From assembly GCA_016786925.1 (NCBI GenBank), contig JAEUTU010000136.1:1-61693 (forward strand): a stretch of DNA of 61,693 nt. Direction: 5' to 3'. The notes beneath the pieces were generated by a model. That model made no database searches. It was given only the letters and a program-made list of their open reading frames with translations, and was not told the DNA's origin. Shown piece after piece: positions 17,312 through 27,629 of the stretch. This stretch comes from Bacteroidia bacterium (GTDB lineage Bacteria > Bacteroidota > Bacteroidia > 2-12-FULL-35-15). Within the stretch, counting starts at the first letter, position 1, and each line of letters starts with the position of its first letter. A program made the translations under genes and the position numbers.

Positions 17312-17587
17312 ATGCGCTTAATTAAATACATATTCTTTTTCATTCTATTATTTTCGATACCTGAAATGGCCTTCTCACAAGAAGCTGCGCCTAAGAACGA
17401 ATCCCCTGCTACCACAAGAGCCAAGAAGAAGAAAGCGAAACAAAAATGGAAAGAGCAGCGAAAGATTGAAATGGAGCAAAAGAAAGCGGTGAAACAACAT
17501 CACAAGCGTATCCAAACGAAGGAAACACGTAAGCGAATGAAGGCGGAGAAGAAAAAAAGTGACAAGCTGAGAAAAAACAAAAGATAG
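17312..17587 (+). CDS. small, very basic exported protein
   Basis: The 91-residue product starts at ATG 17312 (the TTG three codons earlier is less likely), has a signal peptide ending near MAFSQ, and then a mature part that is almost entirely Lys, Arg, Gln and Glu (KKKKAKQKWKEQRKIEMEQ). Low complexity and lack of hydrophobic residues suggest a disordered or helical polycation. No domain is recognisable. It could bind envelope polymers or nucleic acid; that is speculation. Confidence 0.6.
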   Translation: MRLIKYIFFFILLFSIPEMAFSQEAAPKNESPATTRAKKKKAKQKWKEQRKIEMEQKKAVKQHHKRIQTKETRKRMKAEKKKSDKLRKNKR

Positions 17588-17956
17588 TAAAACGCTTGTA
17601 CTAGCTGATTTTATTGACATTCTTTAAAAATGTCAAAAAAAATATTTAAAAATGTAACTTTTTCAAAAAAAAGTTGTATAATTGCAGTGTTATTGTTATT
17701 TGAACAACATCCCTTCTTATAAATTGCAGTGGTCCTGCAATGGTTGCCAATAAATTTAATGTATTTTTTGAAGTGAATTTTTTCACGCTGTATTGCTTTT
17801 GTAGCAATGTAATTTGTTATTTTTTAATGAATTACAAATTGCTTAAAAAAAATGAAATCCGGCAGTTAAAAAAATTTGTAAAAGAATGTTAAATATTCCT
17901 ATATTTACGCACTTCAATTTGCACGAATTTATTTTATAATATAATAATTAATTAAT
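17588..17956 (+). other. 369-base AT-rich intergenic region before the large receptor operon
   Basis: No gene is visible. The stretch has an inverted pair TTGACATT/AATGTCAA near 17614-17637, a short palindromic TTGCA...TGCAA near 17723-17740, and a promoter just before the receptor gene (listed separately). It is long for this dense window and may hold operator sites for the downstream operon, but none can be named from sequence. Confidence 0.5.
17875..17907 (+). promoter_or_regulatory. candidate promoter of the receptor/surface-protein/PorV operon
   Basis: TTTG at 17875-17878, a 21-base spacer and TATATTTA at 17900-17907 match the Bacteroidota consensus TTTG-N19-21-TAnnTTTG in all but the last base. 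A start near 17914 would give a leader of about 43 bases before ATG 17957. Confidence 0.55.
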
Positions 17957-20900
17957 ATGCTACGAAAATTACTCTCTACATTGTCTATTGTTGTTGCGTC
18001 AGCAGGGCTGATGTTTGCACAAAATGAGGCAGCAATTAAAGTTAGGCTGACAGATAAGGCTAACAAAGAAACGATTCCTTTTGCGAATGTCGTTGTTGAA
18101 ATGGGTGGTATCCAAGCGGGTGTTGGTACAACGAATATCGATGGTGAGGTATTGATCAAACCTCTTAACCCTGGTAGATATAATGTAAAAGCTACGTATG
18201 TAGGTTATCAAGCCGTTCAAATTGATAATGTAGTTTTAACAGTAGGTAAAACAGTTCACTTAAATATGGAAATGGCTGCTGGTCAGCAGTTAGATGTTGT
18301 CGAGATTGTAGAGTGGAGTAAGCCATTGATCGATCCGGATACAAAATCAGGTGGTACAGTTACTGCTGAGGAGTATAAGAATATGGCAACAAAGAACATT
18401 AACTCCGTAGCATCTACAACAGCCGGTGTTTACCAGCAAGATGAGGGTGGTTCTTTGAATGTACGTGGTGCACGTTCTGATGGTACTGCTTATTATGTGG
18501 ATGGTCAAAAAGTAATTGGTAGCTCTTCTGTTCCTCAAAATTCAGTAGATCAAATTACCACTATCGTTGGTGGTACTCCGGCAGAGTATGGTGATGCTAC
18601 AGGTGGTATTATCGCTATTACTACAAAAGGTCCTGCAAGTAAATATTCTGGTGGTATTGAGATGATCACTTCCGGATTAGGAGAAAAAGATGGAAGTTCA
18701 AGAGGTTTGGATGCTTATGGATATAACTTTATTGGTTTCTCTTTAAATGGTCCTATCTTAATGAAATCGGATTCTGCTAGCGGAGTGAAAAAATCAGTAT
18801 TAGGTTTTAGTATTTCCGGTGAGGCGGTGAGTGAAAAAGATCCAGCTCCATCAGCAGTAGGTTTCTACCAAGTTAAAAAAGATAAATTACAAGAATTAGA
18901 GAATTCTCCTTTACGTCCATCTGCAGTTGCAAATGGCGCTTATCAATTAAATTCAGAATATGTTACTGCTGATGATCTTGAAAAGATCAAAGCAAGAAAT
19001 AACGTAGGTCAACAAGCTTTGCGTTTAAATGGAAAGATCCAATATCAACCTACTACTAATATGGGTATCACATTAGGTGGGTCTGTTGATTACGGTAATC
19101 GTCATGATTTCATTTATGAATACGCACTTTTCAATCCAAGTAATAACCCTCAAACGATCTCCAACACATGGAGGGTATATGGAAAATTAACTCAGAAATT
19201 TAACAATAATACATCTGCTGAAGAAGAGAAATCCTCTTCGATCATTAAAAATGCCTATTTCACTTTACAAGCGAGTTATGCTAAAACAAGTGAAAAAACA
19301 CAAGATGACACACATAAAGACAAGATCTTTAATTACGGTTATATCGGTAAGTTTGAACAAAAAAGAGAAAACTCTTACACATATGAGTTAAGAGATAAAT
19401 ACGATCTTGATGGTGATGGTATTAAAGATACTGTTTTTGCAGCTTACCAAGATGGATTTGTAAATACTAACCTATATTATACTCCTGGTGACTTGAACCC
19501 AACAGGTGTTGCCTACACGAATCAATATTATTACTACGAGCCAAACCCAACTAACTTGATCGATGTTCAACAAGGTTTTGGTTTGATGAACGGTGACCGT
19601 CCACGTAACATTTACTCTATGTGGTATAATACCGGTCGTCAGTACGGTGGTTATAGCTATAACCAAAATACTCAGTTCCGTGTATTTGCTAACTTCTCTG
19701 CAGATATCAAGAAACATGCTGTTCAGTTAGGTTTCGAATACGAACAACGTACAGGAAGATCTTATTCATTATCACCAATCGGATTATGGACTCGTATGCG
19801 TGAACTAGCAAACTTCCATATTCAAAACTTACAGGATGATTCAATCAATGATGCAATCCTGAATACAGATATTCATTACTTCCCTGATGGGTCGGTAGAT
19901 AACTTGTTTACCTATTATGATTTCGAAAGAGAGAATGATGGTAATATCACTCAATTCGGAAGAAGTATCCGTGAAGCATTAGGATATGATGTGAATGGTA
20001 CTGACTGGATCGACATTGATGCATACGATCCATCAACTTTCAATATCGATATGTTTAGTGCAGATGACCTTTTAAATATTGGTGGTACTTCTTATGTAGG
20101 ATATTACGGTTACGATCATACAGGAAAAAAATTAAAAGGAAATCCATCATTAGATGATTTCTTTACTAAAAAAGATGCGAATGGAAATTTAACTCGTGAA
20201 ATTGGTGCTTACCAGCCAATCTATATCGCAGGTTATATTCAGGATAAATTCGATTTCAAAGATATCCGCTTTAACGTAGGTTTACGTATCGACCGTTTTG
20301 ATGCTAACCAAAAAGTATTGAAAGATAAATACTTGTTGTATGAAGCTAAAACTGCAGGTGAGGTAAATTATGGTCAATTCTCTCAAACACGCCCTTCTAA
20401 CATTGGTGACGATGCGGTAGTTTATGTGAATGATTTGAACAACCCATCAGCGATCGTTGGTTACCGTGAAGGTGATACTTGGTATAATGCTTCCGGTGTG
20501 GAGGTGTCTGACCCGGGTACTGCTTTAGCTGGTGCAAACACGGTAGATGGTCGTATCCAACCATACTTAGTAGATCCAAATAATCAATCTATTTCATCTA
20601 AAGTATTTAAGGATTATGATCCTCAGATCAACTTAATGCCTCGTATCGCATTTGCATTCCCTATCTCTGACGTTGCAAATTTCTTTGCTCATTACGATGT
20701 TTTAACTCAACGTCCTCCATCATTTAACCGTTTAGATCCTTTACAATATTTAAATGTAGAGAACAATCAAGGTGGATTCGTTAACAATCCAGATTTGAAA
20801 CCTGAGAAAACAATTGACTATGAATTAGGTTTTGCCCAAGTGTTGAATGAGAAAAAGAATTCCTCAATTACTCTTTCTGCATTCTATCGCGAATTAAGAA

Positions 20901-21721
20901 ATATGATTCAAACTACAAATGTGTATCAAGCATATCCTGTTACATATAACTCTTTTGCAAACGTGGATTTTGGAACAGTTAAAGGTTTCTCAATTGCTTA
21001 TGACTTAAGAAGAATGGCTAGTGGAGTTCAATTATCTGCTAACTATACATTACAATTTGCTGATGGTACTGGTTCAAGTGCTTCTGATGGAGTTAATCTT
21101 GTTTCATCAGGACAACCAAACTTAAGAACAACTCACCCATTGGATTTCGATCAACGCCATACAATCGTATTGAATGTTGACTACCGTTTTGGAGCAGGAA
21201 AAGATTATAATGGTCCTCGCTTTAAGAAAGGTGAAAAGATCATTAACATTTTAGAAGATGTTGGTGCTAACGTTGTATTCCGTGCTGGTTCAGGAACTCC
21301 TTATAGCAAACAGTCTAACTTCATTCCAGAAGGTCAGTTCGGAATTTCTAACAATGCTAAATTAGATGGTTCTATCAACGGTTCTAACTTACCTTGGAAC
21401 TTCAGAATGGATTTACGTATCGACAAAAACATGGAATTAACATGGGGCGGTAAGAAAGAAGGAGAAGATAAAAAACATGCTAACTTAAATATCTACTTGC
21501 AAGTATTGAACGTATTGAACACTAAGAATGTGATCAGAGTTTATAGAGCAACAGGTACACCTGATGACGATGGTTATTTAGCTTCTGCTCAAGCGCAAAC
21601 AACAATTGCTGGTCAAACTAGTCCAACTTCATTCCAGGATCTTTATGGGGTGAAGATCAATAACCCTGGTAACTATCAACGTCCACGCGTTATCCGTCTT
21701 GGATTATTGTTAGACTTTTAA
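17957..21721 (+). CDS. large TonB-dependent receptor/outer-membrane beta-barrel protein
   Basis: The 1,254-residue protein has a signal peptide (to about residue 21, GLMFAQ), a carboxypeptidase-regulatory-like domain (about 25-108; KETIPFANVVVEMGG), a plug domain (about 130-240; SLNVRGARSDGTAYYVDGQKV in part, then GGTPAEYGDATGGIIAITTKG) and a barrel of roughly 950 residues ending in LGLLLDF. The barrel is larger than in nutrient receptors of the usual kind and has long Tyr/Asn-rich loops. It is the first gene of a three-gene operon with a surface protein and a PorV/PorQ-family protein, which points to an envelope role rather than simple uptake (inference). Codon use suggests very high expression. 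Confidence 0.9.
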   Translation: MLRKLLSTLSIVVASAGLMFAQNEAAIKVRLTDKANKETIPFANVVVEMGGIQAGVGTTNIDGEVLIKPLNPGRYNVKATYVGYQAVQIDNVVLTVGKTVHLNMEMAAGQQLDVVEIVEWSKPLIDPDTKSGGTVTAEEYKNMATKNINSVASTTAGVYQQDEGGSLNVRGARSDGTAYYVDGQKVIGSSSVPQNSVDQITTIVGGTPAEYGDATGGIIAITTKGPASKYSGGIEMITSGLGEKDGSSRGLDAYGYNFIGFSLNGPILMKSDSASGVKKSVLGFSISGEAVSEKDPAPSAVGFYQVKKDKLQELENSPLRPSAVANGAYQLNSEYVTADDLEKIKARNNVGQQALRLNGKIQYQPTTNMGITLGGSVDYGNRHDFIYEYALFNPSNNPQTISNTWRVYGKLTQKFNNNTSAEEEKSSSIIKNAYFTLQASYAKTSEKTQDDTHKDKIFNYGYIGKFEQKRENSYTYELRDKYDLDGDGIKDTVFAAYQDGFVNTNLYYTPGDLNPTGVAYTNQYYYYEPNPTNLIDVQQGFGLMNGDRPRNIYSMWYNTGRQYGGYSYNQNTQFRVFANFSADIKKHAVQLGFEYEQRTGRSYSLSPIGLWTRMRELANFHIQNLQDDSINDAILNTDIHYFPDGSVDNLFTYYDFERENDGNITQFGRSIREALGYDVNGTDWIDIDAYDPSTFNIDMFSADDLLNIGGTSYVGYYGYDHTGKKLKGNPSLDDFFTKKDANGNLTREIGAYQPIYIAGYIQDKFDFKDIRFNVGLRIDRFDANQKVLKDKYLLYEAKTAGEVNYGQFSQTRPSNIGDDAVVYVNDLNNPSAIVGYREGDTWYNASGVEVSDPGTALAGANTVDGRIQPYLVDPNNQSISSKVFKDYDPQINLMPRIAFAFPISDVANFFAHYDVLTQRPPSFNRLDPLQYLNVENNQGGFVNNPDLKPEKTIDYELGFAQVLNEKKNSSITLSAFYRELRNMIQTTNVYQAYPVTYNSFANVDFGTVKGFSIAYDLRRMASGVQLSANYTLQFADGTGSSASDGVNLVSSGQPNLRTTHPLDFDQRHTIVLNVDYRFGAGKDYNGPRFKKGEKIINILEDVGANVVFRAGSGTPYSKQSNFIPEGQFGISNNAKLDGSINGSNLPWNFRMDLRIDKNMELTWGGKKEGEDKKHANLNIYLQVLNVLNTKNVIRVYRATGTPDDDGYLASAQAQTTIAGQTSPTSFQDLYGVKINNPGNYQRPRVIRLGLLLDF

Positions 21722-21766
21722 TTGATCGTTATATAAAGAATAGAAATGCTACAAATACATATTGAT

Positions 21767-24700
21767 ATGAAAAAGAATCGAAATAAACTACTTACAGCTG
21801 CGGCCTTTTTGACTTTGGCATTCCATGCACAAGCGGAAAGAAATGTGGGAGCCGGTTTAGCTCCTGTAAGCAACGAAGATCCAACGAGATCTGTTGCAGC
21901 GGCTTGTGCTCCGGCAAAAGCGAAAACCGATTTGGATATAAATAACGTTAGAACAACCATTATGACCGGTGGTGATATGTGGTGGGATTTGGTAAATGGA
22001 CGTTATTTTGTTCCTAAACCTGCTGCCGGTACAACAGGTCCTTCATCATTGTTTGCCGGATCCCTTTGGATCGGTGGTTATGATGCGGGTGGACAGTTAA
22101 AAGCTGCCGGTATGACTTACCGTCAAACTGGTAACGACTTTTGGCCGGGACCTTTAGATGCAAGTGGCGTTACTGACGCAACAACTTGTGATCTTTGGGA
22201 TAAGCACTTTAAGATCGACCGTAAAGATGTTGAATCATATTATAACTGGTTTGTAAATGGATCTGTTGGACCAAATCCAACTCCGGTTACAGCAATGGAT
22301 GTTATCAATAACTGGCCAACTGTTGGTACAGATGGTCAGCCGTTGGCACCTTTCTACGACATGAATAGCAATGGTGTATATGAGCCATTCTTAGGTGAGG
22401 TTCCTGATTTTGATATTACAGGTACAAGAGGTTGTGCTGCCAAATTATTTGGTGACCAAAATATGTTCTGGGTATTCAATGATAAAGGAAATGTTCATTC
22501 AGAAACAGGTGGACAGTCAATTGGTATCGAGATCCAAGCGCAAGCATTTGCTTTCGCAACAAATGATGAGATCAACAACCAGACTTTCTATCGTTATAGA
22601 ATTGTAAATAAATCTTCTTTCCGTTTAGATAGTACATTCTTTGGTGTATGGGTAGATGCTGACTTAGGTGGTGCGTATGATGACTATGTTGGTTGTGACG
22701 TTTCTTTAGGTTTAGGTTTTTGCTACAATGGAGACTTAGTAGATGATAATGGTGGTACCGGACAGTTATTGTACGGTGTGAACCCTCCAGCTATTGGTGT
22801 GGATTTCTTTGAAGGACCATATGCGGATTCCAACGGAGTTGATGATCCAGCTGCTTCAGTACCTGCTAGTTTCTTGGGATATGGAAACGGTACCGCGGAT
22901 GATGAGCGTATTGGTATGAAGAAATTCATGTACTATAACAACGATAATACAACAACTGGTAATCCAAATGGCGATAACAATTTCTATCAATATTTAAGTG
23001 GTACTTGGTTAGATGATACTCCTATGACCTATGGTGGTGATGGTCACCAAAGTGGTGGTATAGCTTGTAGCTATATGTTCCCTGGTGCTTCCGATCCAAC
23101 AGGTTATGGAACAAACTTTATTTCTCAAGCTCCTTGGGATGAGGCAAGTGTTGGTAATACTCCTGCAGATAGACGTTTCTTACAATCAGCCGGACCATTC
23201 ACATTGCAACCGGGTGCTGTTAATACTATTACAACAGGTGTTGTTTGGGCTAGAGCAACTCAAGGTGGTAACTTAGCTTCATTAGCTTTATTAAAAGGTG
23301 CTGATGCAAAAGCTCAAAAATTATTTGACAGATGTTTCAAAACATTAGATGGTCCAACAGCTCCAAACTTGACGATTCAAGAGTTGAACAACGAGTTGAT
23401 CTTGTATTGGACTAACCCAACAAACATCGCTCAATCAAATAATGCAAACGAAAATTACTCAGAAGATGATAACCCTTCAAGTGGTGCCGATTCATTGTAC
23501 CGTTTCCAAGGTTATATGATCTATCAGTTGAAAGATGCAACAGTGAGTGCTACTGAATTGTATAATCCAGACAGAGCTCGTTTGGTATTCCAATGCGACA
23601 AGAAGGATGGATACAAGCAAATTGTGAACTACACAATGGATGATAATTTAGGAGCATTGGTTCCTCAAGAAATGGTAAATGGTGCTGATGCAGGTATCGT
23701 TCACTCGATCTCCATTACTGAAGATAAATTTGCTGCAGGTGATCCACGATTGATAAATCATAAATCATACTATTATGCGATCATTGCATACGGTTTCAGT
23801 GTTCAGCCTAGTACATTACCTTTCAATCCGGCTGCATTACAAGATTACTTACCGTTCATTGCTGGTCGTAAGCAAGCTGATGGATATTTTGTTCATACAG
23901 GTATTCCTCACACGCCTTCTCCTGAAGCAGGTGGAACAGTTCAAAATGTGAATTATGGTTCAGGTCCTAAGTTGACTCGATTAGAAGGTCAAGGAAATGG
24001 TGCTTTAGAATTGGATTTCACTTCAGGTACAGTTGCTAAATTCTTCACAGGTTCAGGAACTAGTAAAGTGTTAAACCCTGAGTATGAAAATGCAAAAGGT
24101 CCTGTAAATATTAAAGTGATCGATCCATTGAACGTTCCGAATGCAGAATTTGCGATCCGTTTGTATGATAGTAGCTCAGTAGCTAATTATAATGCAAACG
24201 CTCCAACAAGCGGTTCAAAATGGTATATGGTAAAATTACCTGGTGGTTCACCGGATGATACAGTATGGTCAGAGCGTACAATTGCTATTCCGAATGAGCA
24301 GATCATTACGAAATGGGGTATGTCTGTAAATGTTGTTGTCTCTTATGATCCGGGTAATGCAAGTGCAACTAACAATGGATTCTTGACTGCCTCTATGGAG
24401 TTTGCAGATCCAAGTAAACGTTGGTTAAGTGCGGTAGCTGATACAGATCAAGAAACATTTACAAACTGGATCCGTTCAGGTACTACCACTGCTCCTGCTG
24501 ATTATGCTGATTATGGTGGACAAGATGATAATTCAGCTTATGAAAAAGTATTAAATGGTACTTGGGCACCTTACCGCTTATGTGCTTCAACTCCTGCTAC
24601 TATAACTGATTACAAAGGTGGTCCGGCTTGGAACAAGTTTATCACATTAAGCAGTTTAGGTAAATTAGCAAGTGTTGACATCGTTTTCACTTCTGATAAA

Positions 24701-25918
24701 TCAAAATGGACCCGTTGTCCGGTATTAGAAGAGCAAGATGAAACTGCTTTAGCGATCGGTGGAGCTCCAAAATTACACATGCGTGCTTCTGCTTCTGTTG
24801 ATAAAGAAGGAAGAAAAGCTGGTGATGCAGGTTATAATTCTGCTGAAGGTGATTTTGGTGGTGCTCAACCTACAGGAATGGGCTGGTTCCCTGGTTATGC
24901 ACTTAACCTTGAAACAGGAGAACGTTTGAATATGGCTTTTGGAGAAGATTCTTGGTTGATCAATGAAAATGGTGCAGATATGAAATGGAATCCAACATCA
25001 ACTGTTACAAGCGGTGGTTCTCCGGTATTTGGCGGTAAACACTATATCTATGTTCTTGGACACAATAACAATGATATCTACCAACCAACTGATGTTCAAT
25101 TACCGAGCGGTTTAAGAGATATTCCTGCTTATGATCAAGGTGTAGCTTCTTATAACTTGTTGAAAGCTGCGGCTGCAACAACAGGTACTGCTAGTGAAGG
25201 TTACAAACGTGAATTCTTTGCTGATGCAATGTGGGTAAATATTCCATTAGGTGTTGCTGGTCATCCAACATTGGAAACTGATGTAAAAGTTCGTTTACGT
25301 GTAAGTAAAGCTTACAAAAAATTTGGAACAGGTACTTACGTTTCTGATGGACAATTGGTTCCTGGTAGACAATATTTTGTTGAGAACGGACCGATCACTC
25401 ACAATGCGGTGAATGTTTTAGAAGGTGCTTCATTTACAGCTGTAAATGCAAACTTCACATCCTCTATTGCGAATCCAATGGTGATGTCAACTGACCAAAC
25501 GATCAGTGGTGTGAACAAAGACTTCAATGCAGATCCATATTATTCATTCTCTACTGCGGATATTCAAACCGTTGTGGATGACAACGCATCTGCTGTTAAT
25601 GCTTTGGATCTGATCAATATTGTTCCAAATCCGTACTATGCTTACTCTGGTTATGAGAAATCTACTTTAGATAATATTGTTAAGATCACCAATCTTCCGG
25701 AGCAGTGTACAGTTACTATCTATACATTGAATGGTACACTGATCCGTAAATTCAAGAAAGATGATACTAAAACATCATTGGATTGGGATTTGAAAAATCA
25801 AGCTCGTATTCCTATCGCAAGTGGACTTTACATTATCCATGTGGATGTTCCAAACGTAGGAGAGAAAGTGTTGAAATGGTTTGGTGTAATGCGTCCAATC
25901 GATTTGGAGTCGTATTAA
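21767..25918 (+). CDS. large exported surface protein with T9SS-like C-terminal domain
   Basis: The 1,383-residue protein begins at ATG 21767 (an ATG 21 bases earlier gives a poorer signal peptide); the signal ends near AFHAQA. The N-terminal third contains SLFAGSLWIGGYDAGG and GNDFWPGPLD, motifs I recall from a widespread but uncharacterised family in Bacteroidota and relatives. The C-terminal 90 residues (IVPNPYYAYSGYE, then VTIYTLNGTLIRKF and SGLYIIHVDV) resemble a type IX secretion sorting domain or FlgD-like Ig fold, but continue with KWFGVMRPIDLESY. It follows the receptor gene by 45 bases. Export by type IX secretion and surface location are inference. Confidence 0.78.
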   Translation: MKKNRNKLLTAAAFLTLAFHAQAERNVGAGLAPVSNEDPTRSVAAACAPAKAKTDLDINNVRTTIMTGGDMWWDLVNGRYFVPKPAAGTTGPSSLFAGSLWIGGYDAGGQLKAAGMTYRQTGNDFWPGPLDASGVTDATTCDLWDKHFKIDRKDVESYYNWFVNGSVGPNPTPVTAMDVINNWPTVGTDGQPLAPFYDMNSNGVYEPFLGEVPDFDITGTRGCAAKLFGDQNMFWVFNDKGNVHSETGGQSIGIEIQAQAFAFATNDEINNQTFYRYRIVNKSSFRLDSTFFGVWVDADLGGAYDDYVGCDVSLGLGFCYNGDLVDDNGGTGQLLYGVNPPAIGVDFFEGPYADSNGVDDPAASVPASFLGYGNGTADDERIGMKKFMYYNNDNTTTGNPNGDNNFYQYLSGTWLDDTPMTYGGDGHQSGGIACSYMFPGASDPTGYGTNFISQAPWDEASVGNTPADRRFLQSAGPFTLQPGAVNTITTGVVWARATQGGNLASLALLKGADAKAQKLFDRCFKTLDGPTAPNLTIQELNNELILYWTNPTNIAQSNNANENYSEDDNPSSGADSLYRFQGYMIYQLKDATVSATELYNPDRARLVFQCDKKDGYKQIVNYTMDDNLGALVPQEMVNGADAGIVHSISITEDKFAAGDPRLINHKSYYYAIIAYGFSVQPSTLPFNPAALQDYLPFIAGRKQADGYFVHTGIPHTPSPEAGGTVQNVNYGSGPKLTRLEGQGNGALELDFTSGTVAKFFTGSGTSKVLNPEYENAKGPVNIKVIDPLNVPNAEFAIRLYDSSSVANYNANAPTSGSKWYMVKLPGGSPDDTVWSERTIAIPNEQIITKWGMSVNVVVSYDPGNASATNNGFLTASMEFADPSKRWLSAVADTDQETFTNWIRSGTTTAPADYADYGGQDDNSAYEKVLNGTWAPYRLCASTPATITDYKGGPAWNKFITLSSLGKLASVDIVFTSDKSKWTRCPVLEEQDETALAIGGAPKLHMRASASVDKEGRKAGDAGYNSAEGDFGGAQPTGMGWFPGYALNLETGERLNMAFGEDSWLINENGADMKWNPTSTVTSGGSPVFGGKHYIYVLGHNNNDIYQPTDVQLPSGLRDIPAYDQGVASYNLLKAAAATTGTASEGYKREFFADAMWVNIPLGVAGHPTLETDVKVRLRVSKAYKKFGTGTYVSDGQLVPGRQYFVENGPITHNAVNVLEGASFTAVNANFTSSIANPMVMSTDQTISGVNKDFNADPYYSFSTADIQTVVDDNASAVNALDLINIVPNPYYAYSGYEKSTLDNIVKITNLPEQCTVTIYTLNGTLIRKFKKDDTKTSLDWDLKNQARIPIASGLYIIHVDVPNVGEKVLKWFGVMRPIDLESY

Positions 25919-25972
25919 TAGTATTAACAATAGATCAAAAGAAATTAGAGTTTACATAAAACAAGATATAAT

Positions 25973-27052
25973 ATGAAAAAGTATTGTAAATTAATCGCTC
26001 CACTTGCTTTAGCAGGGATTATCCTTGCCTCAGATACCGTTAAGGCCGGAAATCCTGACCGTGCAGGTCAAGCTGGTGCAACCGAGTTATTGATCAATCC
26101 TTGGGCACGTAGTTCAGGTTGGGGTGGTGCCAATATGGCCGGTGCAAGAGGATTAGAAGCTATGTTTTTGAATGTAGCTGGAACAGCTTTCACTCGTAAA
26201 ACAGAGTTGTTATTCGCTCGTACGCAATGGTTAAAAGGAACCGATATAAATATTAATGCATTTGGTTTAACTCAACGTGTAGGTGAAACAGGCGCATTAG
26301 GTTTAACGATCATGTCGATGGATTTTGGTGATATCGAGATCACGACTGTTGACAATCCGGAAGGCGGGTTAGGAACCTATTCTCCTCAGTTCATGAACAT
26401 CGGTTTATCATACGCAAAAGGATTTTCTGATAATATTTACGGTGGTATTACATTGAAAGTGATCACTGAGAAAACAGCAAACGTAAGTGCTCGTGGTATC
26501 GCTTTAGATGCAGGTATTCAATACGTTGCCGGTAAAAACGATCAGTTGAAATTTGGTATCGCTTTGAAAAATGTTGGACCTCGCATGAAATTCTCAGGTG
26601 ACGGTTTATCTTTCAAAACACCGGTTCCAGCTTCTACGAATGGTTCAAACGTAATGACAGTTGAACAACGTTCTGCTCAGTTTGAATTACCTTCATTATT
26701 GAGTATCGGTGCTGGATACGATTTCTATCTTTCTAAAGATAGCGCATCTATGAAAACACACCGTATCACAGCTTCTGGTGCATTCGTATCTAATTCATTC
26801 TCTAAAGATGAATATAAATTAGGGTTAGAGTATGGCTGGAAAAACATGGTAATGGTACGTGCCGGTTATACTTACGAAAAAGGTATTTTCAGCAAAGAAG
26901 ATAGAACAACTGTATTTACAGGTCCAAGTGCCGGTTTAACGGTTGAGTTACCTTTCGGTAAAAACAAATCTACTTTTGCTGTAGATTATTCTTACCGCGC
27001 AACGAATCCGTTCAATGGAACGCATTCATTCGGTGCCCGAATCAATTTATAA
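25973..27052 (+). CDS. PorV/PorQ family outer-membrane protein
   Basis: The 359-residue protein has a signal peptide (to about residue 25, DTVKA), the family N-terminus QAGATELLINPWARSSGWGGANMAGARG split by a conserved G-x-A, then beta-barrel strands ending in GARINL. PorV (LptO) is a FadL-like barrel that shuttles type IX cargo; PorQ is related. This is one of the paralogues that sit beside cargo genes, and it is 54 bases after the surface-protein gene. A dedicated shuttle for that protein is the simplest reading (inference). A strong terminator follows. Confidence 0.85.
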   Translation: MKKYCKLIAPLALAGIILASDTVKAGNPDRAGQAGATELLINPWARSSGWGGANMAGARGLEAMFLNVAGTAFTRKTELLFARTQWLKGTDININAFGLTQRVGETGALGLTIMSMDFGDIEITTVDNPEGGLGTYSPQFMNIGLSYAKGFSDNIYGGITLKVITEKTANVSARGIALDAGIQYVAGKNDQLKFGIALKNVGPRMKFSGDGLSFKTPVPASTNGSNVMTVEQRSAQFELPSLLSIGAGYDFYLSKDSASMKTHRITASGAFVSNSFSKDEYKLGLEYGWKNMVMVRAGYTYEKGIFSKEDRTTVFTGPSAGLTVELPFGKNKSTFAVDYSYRATNPFNGTHSFGARINL

Positions 27053-27080
27053 TATTTTTTATATATTTGCTTTATGAAAA

Positions 27081-27115
27081 GAGTCCTTCCGTTTAAAAAC
27101 GGAAGGATTCTTTTT
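27081..27115 (+). terminator. rho-independent terminator of the envelope operon
   Basis: TCCTTCCGTTT pairs with AAACGGAAGGA across a short A loop and is followed by TTC and a run of T. It separates the PorV/PorQ-family gene from greA. Confidence 0.85.
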
Positions 27116-27147
27116 CTGTTTTAAATCAACCAATAAAACCAATTCAA

Positions 27148-27621
27148 ATGTCACAAATATCTTATTTTACAGAAGAAGGATTGAAAAGACTTAAGGATGA
27201 ACTACACCAGTTGAAAGTTCATGAACGTGCTTCTATTTCCAAACAGATCGCTGAAGCGAGAGATAAAGGCGACTTGTCGGAAAATGCAGAATACGATGCG
27301 GCAAAAGAAGCGCAAGGATTATTGGAATTGAAAATATCAAAACTGGAAGAAGTATTGAGTAATGCCCGTTTGATCGATGAATCGACTCTTGATATGTCCA
27401 AAGTATTGATCTTATCAAAAGTAAAGATCAAAAATGTTGCGAACGGAGCAACTATGCAATATACGCTTGTAGCGGAGAATGAAGCTGATCTAAAATCAGG
27501 AAAGATCTCTGTTGACTCCCCAATTGGTAAAGGATTGTTGGGTAAAAAAGTGGGTGATGTAGCCGATATTAAAGTGCCTTCCGGAACAATGAAATTTGAA
27601 GTAGTAGAAATTTCAAGATAA
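27148..27621 (+). CDS. greA: transcription elongation factor GreA
   Basis: The 157-residue factor rescues backtracked RNA polymerase by stimulating transcript cleavage. The N-terminal coiled coil begins YFTEEGLKRLKDELHQL and carries the acidic tip GDLSENAEYDAAKEAQ, whose D and E residues reach the polymerase active site; the C-terminal FKBP-like domain ends in SPIGKGLLGKKVGDV and VPSG. Length and layout are standard. The HIT gene follows after 8 bases and is probably cotranscribed. Confidence 0.96.
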   Translation: MSQISYFTEEGLKRLKDELHQLKVHERASISKQIAEARDKGDLSENAEYDAAKEAQGLLELKISKLEEVLSNARLIDESTLDMSKVLILSKVKIKNVANGATMQYTLVAENEADLKSGKISVDSPIGKGLLGKKVGDVADIKVPSGTMKFEVVEISR

Positions 27622-27629
27622 TAAGCGTT

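Noticed and set aside
17614..17637. TTGACATT/AATGTCAA hairpin as a terminator for the basic protein gene
   Set aside because: On the plus strand it is followed by A and not T, and no minus-strand gene ends there; it may be an operator but support is too thin.
27062..27069. TATATTTG as a greA promoter
   Set aside because: A strong terminator lies between this box and greA, and no -33 element is present, so it is unlikely to serve greA.
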